NCBI GenBank assembly: GCA_012032855.1
Contig: JAAUQA010000211.1
Span: forward strand, 1-6,251
Length of the DNA stretch: 6,251 bases
Direction of reading: 5' to 3'
Origin: Candidatus Competibacteraceae bacterium
GTDB taxonomy: Bacteria; Pseudomonadota; Gammaproteobacteria; Competibacterales; Competibacteraceae
Shown here in pieces: positions 1-5,600 of this stretch (positions within the stretch are counted from its first letter, which is position 1; every line of letters starts with the position of its first letter). The notes below the pieces were generated by a model. The model was not told the DNA's origin, ran no database searches, and saw nothing but the letters and a program-made list of their open reading frames with translations. The position numbers were made by a program, and so were the translations under genes.

Positions 1-691
1 AGGTTCCAACAGGAAATGATGTCACCGCGCTGGAATCGGTTCGACAACAGGCTTTGCAAGCCACCAAGCAACATTTATTGAATACGCTCCCCTTTGTTCA
101 GATCAATGCACGATTTCCGCTACGCCACATTGCCCACCCGCAAAGTATATTGGAGCGTCGGTTGAGGGAGCTGGTGGAAAGAGCGGAAGTTGTTGAGGAT
201 GGAACGGGGAAGAAGGCAGTATCGTGTTATTAGCCCGATTTTCCCTGCTGGGAAGAACCGGGTTGGTCACGGCGCTGGCTCCTCTGGAGTTACAGCGACT
301 AACTCGCATGAAAAAGGCTCAGGCTTCGCCAATGCTGGAGCCCGACACGACAAGTTATTCCGGTGTAATCGTGGATGCGCGGGGTTTAATGATTACGCCA
401 GCGCTGTTTCCACGCATACTCACTGCTTCGGGGAACCTTGTGTATGACCTGTCCAGGATCAACCCAAATCTATTGGAGGAGCAAGGGCTAGGTGTGTACA
501 GCGCCTCCCCGGCGGCGTTGCTGGCGAACGCGTTGATCGGCGTCAATCCGTTGGTGGTGAGGGCCATTCGGACAGAAGGTGTGCAACCGGTTGATTTACT
601 GATTGAAGATGATGACGGCGCAAAGATTGCCGCGGCGTCGGAGCGGGCAGGATTTTTGCTTAAAGGTAGAGTAGGCATCCTCATTGATTAA
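1..691 (+). pseudogene. LPP20/FlgP-like envelope protein, 5'-partial, frameshifted
   Basis: The 3' part of a gene whose start lies left of the window. Frame 3 is open from base 3 to a TAG at 231-233 and encodes a helical stretch (VRQQALQATKQHLLNTL ... ILERRLRELVERAEVVEDG) like the N-terminal half of LPP20/FlgP-type proteins. Frame 2 then continues to TAA at 689-691 and carries the typical back half: SGVIVDARGL, TPALFPRIL, NPLVVRAI, DLLIEDDDGAKI and a closing GRVGILID. Each half lacks the other's motifs, so I read them as one gene broken by a single missing base at the GGGG run 206-209. Restoring it gives EVVEDGTGEEGSIVLLARF, a smooth join. Known relatives are outer-membrane or periplasmic proteins, one of them FlgP of the Vibrio flagellar H ring; the role here is not established. 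Whether the break is a base-call error or genuine decay cannot be seen. The back half alone could start at GTG 224, but it has no convincing ribosome site. Confidence 0.68.
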
Positions 692-704
692 CATTGATGC
701 CTAC
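671..704 (+). terminator. Inverted repeat across the LPP20-like stop codon, possible terminator
   Basis: A perfect 9-base inverted repeat, GTAGGCATC (671-679) and GATGCCTAC (696-704), has a 16-base loop containing the TAA stop. A T5 run follows at 712-716, seven bases after the stem. The gap before the T run and the long loop make this a weak rho-independent terminator. It could equally be a 3'-end stabilising hairpin. The loop also holds a short direct repeat, CATTGAT twice. Confidence 0.4.
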
Positions 705-711
705 GGCTTGG

Positions 712-796
712 TTTTTCCTACCCATCAGTCTTACAAAGACTACTTTTCGGCGATTTTTGCCGTTAATGGGCACGTTGTGAAGGAGAAAAAGACATC
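712..796 (+). promoter_or_regulatory. Structured leader upstream of gene 2 with shared 16-base motif
   Basis: This leader starts with TTTTTCCTACCCATCA (712-727), which recurs with one mismatch at 3987-4002 ahead of another gene. It then has a perfect hairpin, AGTCTT-ACA-AAGACT (727-741), followed by a TTTT. CCCAT at 721-725 can pair with ATGGG at 766-770, enclosing that hairpin. The second leader has the same CCCAT/ATGGG pair at a similar distance from its start codon. The gene's ribosome site AAGGAG (780-785) sits 11 bases before ATG 797, slightly long spacing. No good -35/-10 pair was found. The regulatory role is inferred only from the recurrence. Confidence 0.35.
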
Positions 797-2006
797 ATGA
801 TCAGATCAGTGATGCTGTGGCGGGCGTTTTGGAGCGTCGTGTTAACCACGTTCTGGCTATCTTCAGCTTTGGCCGCCACCGATCTTGATTCGGCGGTACG
901 GCGTCTGGCGGACGCGTTGACCGGAGTTAACGAAGGAAAAATCGTACAAGTCGGTGAAACCGGCCTGCTCTATCTTCAGTTTGAGCGGCAAAGTGGCTTG
1001 GCGCAGGGCCATCAGGTGGAAGTCATTCGGCAGGGCGACCCCATCAAGGCGGGCGACCGAATTGCCGGTCAACGGGAAATCGCCATTGGCTCGGCCCGCA
1101 TTACTCAGCTGTTCAGCGGTAATAAAGCGCTAGCGCAAATGGTAGGCACAGCGACTGACTTGGGTCCCCAACCCGGTGATAAGGTAATCGTCGCCAACCA
1201 ACCCCAAACCCGGTTAGTGATTGCGCCGTTCACCTACGGCAACCAAGCCACAGAATTTCAGCCTCGTTGTGCAGGATAAGCTGGTGACCGCGCTGGTGCA
1301 AAAGGGCCTGCCAGTGGTCGAACGCAGTCAGTTGGAGAAAATCCTGAAAGAGCAACAATTGAGTTATTCAGGGTTATTCGATTTAAGCTCCGCCCAACAA
1401 GTCGGCAAATTATTAGGCGCGGATGGGGTTGTACTGGGTGCGATTGCTGATCAAGGCAACTCGGTAGCGGTCAACGCACGGCTGGTGGAACTGGGCACCG
1501 CCAGCGTCGTAGCGGCGACGGAGGTGGAAATCGCTAAAACGCCCATGATTACCCAGGGTCTGGATCGAGTGGTCGTTGACACAGCGGTTGTTGTGCGGCC
1601 CGGCGGCGCTCCCTCCAGCACTGCGCCACAAAACACTGATGCGTTGTTTTTTGAGGACGATCGGGTTCGGATTGATGTCGTGTCCTTCCGGCAGGAGGTA
1701 GGCAGCTTGCTATTAACCTTGAAATACACCAACCGGACCAAGGGTAAACTGGGTTTGAAATTGTGCAGTCCACGCGAGAACACCTACCTGGTGAACGAAA
1801 AAGGTGTCCAATATGCCTTCAAGGAAGCCGAGATGGTGCACCAGCGGGATCTGCCGCCATCAGCGCCTCGCATCTCCACGATTGTTTTTCGTGGTGAGGT
1901 CGCCCCGGATAACAACCGCTTTACCTTTAGCTCGGAATATTGCGGTTATCCGAGTGTTCGGAGTTTATTCGCCAGCATTGCGGGTTTAATGCTGGAGCCG
2001 AAATGA
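797..2006 (+). pseudogene. Secreted GETG-domain + CsgG/FlgO-like protein, frameshifted
   Basis: It starts at ATG 797 and has a Sec signal peptide (hydrophobic residues about 10-25, cleavage likely after ALA at 26). Next comes the GETG beta domain (about 47-140; VGETGLLY at 52-59, later PQPGDKV). A CsgG/FlgO-like domain follows (VIAPFTYG, then VVERSQLEKILKEQ, VGKLLGAD and NARLVELG). A C-terminal beta domain has LVNEKGVQY. Frame 2 stops at 1277-1279, but the homology continues in frame 3 from AGC 1260 to TGA 2006. The paralogue at 2047 reads GAGTTCAGC where this copy has GAATTTCAGC, so there is exactly one extra T in 1256-1258. Removing it gives about 402 residues with EFSLVVQDKL aligned to EFSVTLQEKL. 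CsgG/FlgO/LpoB-type domains work at the outer membrane or periplasm in secretion, flagellar or wall-synthase complexes; which applies here is unknown. Compared with its neighbour it lacks a long linker of roughly 90-100 residues. It may be intact in the organism if the T is a base-call error. Confidence 0.78.
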
Positions 2007-2010
2007 GCTT

Positions 2011-2050
2011 GGAGGAACGCATGAATACAGTCGTGAGACAGTCCAATTGA
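2011..2050 (+). other. Nine-codon ORF with strong ribosome site, overlapping the next start
   Basis: GGAGGA at 2011-2016 lies four bases before ATG 2021, the best Shine-Dalgarno in this part of the window. The ORF it serves has only nine codons (MNTVVRQSN) and stops at TGA 2048-2050. That stop overlaps the TTG start of the next gene in the sequence TTGA. It may be a leader ORF that couples translation by termination and reinitiation. Alternatively it is the true N-terminus of gene 3, cut off by one missing base in the AATTGA stretch. Adding one T would give MNTVVRQSNLSKITLVLIAG, a normal signal peptide with a basic start. Confidence 0.45.
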
Positions 2051-3489
2051 GCAAAATAACGCTCGTTCTAATAGCTGGATGCTTGCTGCTGACCGGAATC
2101 AAGCCGATCCAAGCCGCTGTTGAACCGGACGAGGCCGTGCGCCAACTGGCGTCCAAGCTGATGATCACCAGCGAAGGCCATCTGGCCCAGGTGGGGGAAA
2201 CCGGTCTGCTTTATATTGTATTCGAGCGGCAGCAGGGTTTGATCGAAGGCAGCATGGTCAATCTGGTGCGACCAAGTGATCCGGTGCGGGTGGGCAGCGT
2301 GACTGTGGGCCGTGGCGAGGAGCCGGTCGGTGTAGCCAAACTCAACCGTTTATTTCCGGACAATAAGGCGTTGGCCCACTTGGAGGGCGAGGCGCGAATG
2401 CCGCCCAAGATCGGCGATAAGGTCTATGCAGGAGAGGGCCCGCAAGGCCAATGGGTCATTACTCCCTTCACCTATAACGGTCAACCAACGGAGTTCAGCG
2501 TAACCTTGCAGGAGAAGCTGGTTACGGAACTTGTGCGCCAGGGCGTCCCGGTGGTCGAACGCAGTCATCTGGAAAAAGTCTTGCAGGAACAGGAGTTGAC
2601 CTATTCGGGCCTGGTTGACCTCACTTCTGCGCATGAGGTGGGCAAGCTGTTAGGGGCGAACGGCATGGTGCTGGGCACCATCGTCGATCAGGGTAATTCG
2701 GTCGCGGTCAACGCCCGGCTGGTGAGTCTGGAAACAGCGGGTATCACGGTGGCGGCGGAAGTGACTATCGCCAAAACGCCTACCGTCAGCCAAGGATTGC
2801 AACGTTTAGTAGCCGCGCTCGGCACGACGCCAGCGAACGTGTTCGGCCAGGTTCCGATAACCCCTCTGTCGCCGGAGACCGGCATGATGATCGGCTCCAT
2901 GAAGGACAAAGGCGAGACCGTGGAGATTAAGGCGCAAATGGTCGATTTGAAAACGTCCAAAGTGCTCGCGACCACCATCATGGAATTACCCAAGGATCAA
3001 CTGTTGGGCCCGTTCGCCAACGGGCAGATACCGGATACGCTGATTACGCAACCGTTTTTGACCTCGACACCGACCGTGATTACCAGCACTGGCGCCGTGA
3101 CAGCCGGAATAATGCCACAGGCCGGGACCGTGACGGCCAGTGAGTTGGAATTGACGGTGGATAACTGTCAGGGCCTTGGAACGGTTACCTGTGGTATGCG
3201 GGTCACCAATCGCGGCGTGGCGCAAGCGTTTGAATTTCATGCGGCTTGGACACTGTTGGTGGATGAAAAAGGCAACGCTTACCGCGCCCGATCGGTCCAG
3301 ATCGGCACACAGACCCACGCCGATAAACTCAGTCAGGAGTTCGCGCCGGGCTATTCTCAACGGGTCAGCTTTGTGTTTGAAGGATTAGCGCCTGATACCC
3401 GCCGGGCATCCCTCAAGCCGGCAATTTTCTCGTTGCGGTCAGGTAAACCCCTTGATCTGTCAGCACTGAATATCGTCCTGACTCGCTAA
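2047..3489 (+). CDS. Secreted GETG-domain + CsgG/FlgO-like protein (intact paralogue)
   Basis: A 480-residue exported protein. The TTG start has no good ribosome site of its own; see the nine-codon ORF ending over it. The N-terminus is a hydrophobic signal (4-18), probably cut near IQA at 23. An IAGC at 9-12 looks like a lipobox but is followed by LLL, so lipidation is doubtful. The GETG domain covers about 42-128 (VGETGLLY from 49; IGDKV at 122-126). The CsgG/FlgO-like domain covers about 136-245 (WVITPF, VVERS at 169-173, VGKLLGANG, NARLV). Residues 279-317 look like a diverged copy of 206-245. A Thr/Pro-rich linker follows, then a C-terminal beta domain (about 365-480) with LLVDEKGNAY at 403-412, an Ig-like pattern seen in envelope proteins. 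It is a tandem paralogue of the gene ending at 2006. CsgG/FlgO relatives sit at the outer membrane; the partner and process here are inferred, not shown. It could also be an LpoB-like wall-synthase activator. Confidence 0.8.
   Translation: MSKITLVLIAGCLLLTGIKPIQAAVEPDEAVRQLASKLMITSEGHLAQVGETGLLYIVFERQQGLIEGSMVNLVRPSDPVRVGSVTVGRGEEPVGVAKLNRLFPDNKALAHLEGEARMPPKIGDKVYAGEGPQGQWVITPFTYNGQPTEFSVTLQEKLVTELVRQGVPVVERSHLEKVLQEQELTYSGLVDLTSAHEVGKLLGANGMVLGTIVDQGNSVAVNARLVSLETAGITVAAEVTIAKTPTVSQGLQRLVAALGTTPANVFGQVPITPLSPETGMMIGSMKDKGETVEIKAQMVDLKTSKVLATTIMELPKDQLLGPFANGQIPDTLITQPFLTSTPTVITSTGAVTAGIMPQAGTVTASELELTVDNCQGLGTVTCGMRVTNRGVAQAFEFHAAWTLLVDEKGNAYRARSVQIGTQTHADKLSQEFAPGYSQRVSFVFEGLAPDTRRASLKPAIFSLRSGKPLDLSALNIVLTR
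2653..2997 (+). repeat. Internal protein repeat in the CsgG/FlgO-like gene
   Basis: Residues 206-245 (GMVLGTIVDQG ... NARLVSLET) align with 279-317 (GMMIGSMKDKG ... KAQMVDLKT) at a constant 73-residue offset. They share G, M, G, D, G, V, A, V, L and T at matching positions. The second copy follows the sequence SPETG, so the unit may begin just before the GM. The paralogue ending at 2006 has only the first copy, so the second was gained here or lost there. The nucleotide sequences have diverged, implying an old duplication. Confidence 0.55.
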
Positions 3490-3523
3490 TGCAAACAGCC
3501 AACAGCATTGGTGAATTCCCATC

Positions 3524-3958
3524 ATGAACGCCAACGATTTATACGAACGCGATTTTTACGCCTGGGCTCAACAACAGGCAGAATTTTTAAAAAACCAGCA
3601 GTGGACGGCGCTGGACGTTAACCATTTAATCGAGGAAATCGAGGATATGGGCAGCGCCAAAATCACGCAAATTGAGAATCGGCTGGGAGTGCTACTGGCG
3701 CATCTGTTGAAGTGGCAACGCTATCCCGAAGGCCGTTGCAACAGTTGGGCGGCCACGATCATGGAGCAACGGGAAAAACTCCACCGGCTGATTCGCAAAA
3801 ACCCCAGCGTAAAACCGCTGCTGGCCGAGGCTTTTACGGATGCTTATCGGGACGCCCGCCTGATGGCTTTTCGGGATACCGGTCTGCCGCCTGAGCAATG
3901 GCCGGTTTCCTGCCCGTTTAGTTGGGAGCAGGCGTTGGATGATGATTTCTGGCCATAG
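3524..3958 (+). CDS. DUF29 family protein
   Basis: A 144-residue soluble protein that matches the DUF29 pattern along its whole length: LYERDFYAW at 6-14, LIEEIEDMG at 35-43, RLGVLLAHLLKWQ at about 53-65, SWAATIMEQR, a DARLMAFRDTGLP segment and a closing PVSCPFSWEQALDDDF. There is no signal peptide or membrane segment, so it should be cytoplasmic, unlike its neighbours. Molecular function in this family is unknown; members are often present in many copies per genome. The start at ATG 3524 fits the family's usual beginning, with a modest GGTGA (3510-3514) nine bases upstream. It begins 34 bases after the preceding stop, so it is probably cotranscribed, but nothing shows a functional link. Confidence 0.92.
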   Translation: MNANDLYERDFYAWAQQQAEFLKNQQWTALDVNHLIEEIEDMGSAKITQIENRLGVLLAHLLKWQRYPEGRCNSWAATIMEQREKLHRLIRKNPSVKPLLAEAFTDAYRDARLMAFRDTGLPPEQWPVSCPFSWEQALDDDFWP

Positions 3959-3963
3959 TCAGT

Positions 3964-4049
3964 GGCTGGTCATGCCAGAAGGTTTATTTTTCCCACCCAT
4001 CATAAAAGGGAAACCAGCCCGCAATGGGTTGCTTATAAAAAAATGAGGT
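3964..4049 (+). promoter_or_regulatory. Inverted-repeat-rich leader before the small membrane protein
   Basis: Three perfect inverted repeats crowd this spacer: GGCTGGT/ACCAGCC (3964-3970 and 4013-4019), TTTCCC/GGGAAA (3989-3994 and 4008-4013) and ACCCAT/ATGGGT (3995-4000 and 4024-4029). The third crosses the other two, so alternative folds are possible. The motif TTTTTCCCACCCATCA (3987-4002) repeats the one at 712-727. A ribosome site GAGGT (4045-4049) precedes ATG 4058 by eight bases. The first two stems may instead end the DUF29 transcript, although no T run follows them. TATAAA at 4035-4040 resembles a -10 box but has no matching -35. Confidence 0.38.
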
Positions 4050-4057
4050 AGAAAACA

Positions 4058-4354
4058 ATGTCGGAATACGGTTCAAGGTATAACACGGCCCGGTTTGTGG
4101 GAGCTATGTTCTCATTTCTAGGTTGGGTAGGACTCATCGGCTGTGTGATCGGAGTCTTCATTACGCTGGCCGCCCTGATGGAAGGCAGGGGAACCGTTCC
4201 CGGACAGATCATTTTATTGGCCATCCTGCCCTGGTTGGGAGGTGTCGTAGGTAGCTTGGTCGCCGTCGCTTCAGGACAATTAATACAAGCAGCGGCGGAC
4301 ACGGCGGATAATACAGGTCAAATGCTGGCAATTATGCGGATGCGTGGACGATAG
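4058..4354 (+). CDS. Small inner-membrane protein, two predicted helices
   Basis: A 98-residue hypothetical protein. Two hydrophobic segments, about 11-39 (FVGAMFSFLGWVGLIGCVIG) and 49-72 (QIILLAILPWLGGVVGSLVA), are joined by a short loop with EGRG. A polar tail of about 25 residues contains ADTADNTGQ and ends in Arg-rich MRMRGR. The basic tail suggests a cytoplasmic C-terminus, with both ends inside. I do not recognise a named family. GAGGT at 4045-4049 supports the chosen ATG. It is followed 31 bases later by the GETG-domain gene and could share its transcript. Confidence 0.8.
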   Translation: MSEYGSRYNTARFVGAMFSFLGWVGLIGCVIGVFITLAALMEGRGTVPGQIILLAILPWLGGVVGSLVAVASGQLIQAAADTADNTGQMLAIMRMRGR

Positions 4355-4385
4355 TTAGCAATGTGGAATTCTTTGGAGCAAGAAG

Positions 4386-5243
4386 ATGATTATTCGTCTT
4401 AACAAACTGTGTGATGCAACAACTCGTATAGGCATCGCTTTTTTAGTCAGTTTAACGGTCGCTCTCTTCTCTGAAGTTTCTTACGGTACATCAATTATAC
4501 CAATGAAGATTGTGAATCACGGCGAGGTCGTTAAAATCGGTGAAACAGGTATCCTTTACCTCAATTTCAAGGATGCAACGGGTTTAACCGAAGGCAGGCA
4601 GGTAACAATCGTCAAGATTACATCTGTAAGCGACGGGGACAAGCCGGTTGCCGAGGCCGAGATCATAAAGGCGGTTAAAAATACCGCTATCGCCAGAGTG
4701 ACGCGCGCATCTGATCAAGTACAGATTGGCGACAAGGTTCAAGTTCATGGCATTGATGATGTAATAGCTGAAAAATGCGTTGACCGTCGTTCAATAAGTG
4801 AGTATCAGAAATCTGCTATTGATGAATATGAAGCTGTTGGAACGCTAGGCGATAGGCTTAAGGGCCTAAAAGAACATGGAGAATTTATCCGGGGGTACAC
4901 GCTCACATTCTGCGATGGTTATGTTCAAGTTGCGTGGGGCACAGGATATGTTGGCGCTACTGAGACCTATTCCATCGGGAAACAGCAATTAGTATCGGTG
5001 GAACCGTGGAAGGATGCGCTTATTGCCTGTGAAAAGGGTGGAACTTGGGAAACTGTCTACGGCATAGTTCCGGCTTTATCGAATTGTAGCTATTGTAGGT
5101 TTTCGCCCCAAGATTGTCAGTGGCTACCATCACAAATCGACGAACTCTTAGAAAGAGGGGAGACTGAAAGATTGCGGGATTACCTCTGTCAATTCCAGGT
5201 AGGGGCTAACAAAATGCAGGGCAGTTTGGGGGAAATAAAATGA
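4386..5243 (+). CDS. Secreted GETG-domain protein with cysteine-bearing unknown C-terminus
   Basis: A 285-residue exported protein. It starts at ATG 4386 with GGAG (4375-4378) seven bases upstream. The signal peptide has a basic start and a hydrophobic core at about 16-28, cleaved near VSYG at 34-35. The GETG domain (about 40-122) has IGETGILYLNF from 51, GLTEG and IGDKVQV. It matches the domain in the two CsgG/FlgO-like genes but here has no CsgG/FlgO part. The remaining 160 residues are unrecognised. They contain a helical stretch (SEYQKSAIDEYEAVG) and a WGTGYVG segment. Cysteines include C234-x2-C237-x6-C244, which could form disulfides or bind a metal in the periplasm. It shares the ATGA overlap with the next gene, so the two are almost certainly cotranscribed and translationally coupled. 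Base composition is clearly more AT-rich than at 2047-3489. No function can be assigned. Confidence 0.82.
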   Translation: MIIRLNKLCDATTRIGIAFLVSLTVALFSEVSYGTSIIPMKIVNHGEVVKIGETGILYLNFKDATGLTEGRQVTIVKITSVSDGDKPVAEAEIIKAVKNTAIARVTRASDQVQIGDKVQVHGIDDVIAEKCVDRRSISEYQKSAIDEYEAVGTLGDRLKGLKEHGEFIRGYTLTFCDGYVQVAWGTGYVGATETYSIGKQQLVSVEPWKDALIACEKGGTWETVYGIVPALSNCSYCRFSPQDCQWLPSQIDELLERGETERLRDYLCQFQVGANKMQGSLGEIK

Positions 5244-5600
5244 TATTAAACTTTTACAAAGTGCGAGATTTAAAAATTCGTATAGATATCGTAATACTAG
5301 TCATATTAACAGTCGCTTTCTTCTCTGAAGCTTCTTACGGCACAACCAATCAAATAAGAATTGTGAATCGCGGGGAGGTCGTTAAAATCGGCGAAACGGG
5401 TATTCTTTACCTCAATTTCAAGGATTCCACAGGTTTAATTGAGGGTGTGCGGATAACGGTTCTTAAGCCAACCTCAATGGCCGACGAGGACAAGCCGATT
5501 GCCGAAGCCGAGATCATAAAGAAGGTTAAAAATATTGCTATCGCCAAAATAACGAGCGCATCTGGTCAAGTCGAGATTGGCGACACGGTTCGGGTTTATG
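4445..5600 (+). repeat. Tandem duplication of the signal-peptide/GETG segment
   Basis: About 4445-4750 is repeated at about 5299-5600. The offset is 854 bases near the signal peptide and 851 bases after an in-frame loss of one codon. Near-identical blocks include TTCTCTGAAG-TTTCTTACGG versus TTCTCTGAAG-CTTCTTACGG, and GAGGTCGTTAAAATCGG in both copies. The encoded domains share roughly 70% of residues by eye from IVN to the end of the domain, whereas the downstream halves are unrelated. This is a recent duplication of a 5' module joined to different 3' ends. Confidence 0.88.
5228..5243 (+). promoter_or_regulatory. Ribosome site and ATGA overlap coupling the last two genes
   Basis: GGGGGA at 5228-5233, inside the end of the preceding gene, stands six bases before ATG 5240. 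The ATG overlaps the preceding TGA (5241-5243) as ATGA. This is the standard layout for translational coupling and fixes the start of the last gene. Confidence 0.8.

Noticed and set aside
355..684. 109-residue open frame on the minus strand opposite the LPP20-like gene
   Set aside because: The + strand here carries clear LPP20-family motifs. The minus frame is low-complexity Ser/Pro/Ala with no ribosome site, as expected of an antisense shadow in GC-rich coding DNA.
708..737. Possible sigma-70 promoter, TTGGTT with TACAAA 18 bases later
   Set aside because: Only about three and four of six bases match the two consensus boxes, and the second box overlaps the 727-741 hairpin. Not strong enough to list.
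797..808. Near-palindrome TGATC-A-GATCA at the start of gene 2
   Set aside because: Short and within coding sequence, with no second copy near a promoter. Not convincing as an operator.
1253..1262. Programmed +1 frameshift at TTT-C
   Set aside because: There is no stop codon in the slip position and no stimulatory Shine-Dalgarno at the prfB-type distance. An extra T is the simpler reading, though it is kept as a testable alternative in the findings.
1451..1783. 110-residue minus-strand frame opposite gene 2
   Set aside because: It mirrors the reading of the CsgG/FlgO-like region. The paralogue shows a similar antisense frame at 2688-2993 (shared LTATELP end), which follows automatically from the + strand homology.
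2986..3360. 124-residue minus-strand frame opposite gene 3
   Set aside because: It has no ribosome site or recognisable domain, and the + strand protein is continuous and homologous to its neighbour across this span.
3518..3524. CCCATCA just before the DUF29 start, resembling the shared leader motif
   Set aside because: Only seven to nine bases match, with no ATGGG partner following in a spacer. Probably chance.
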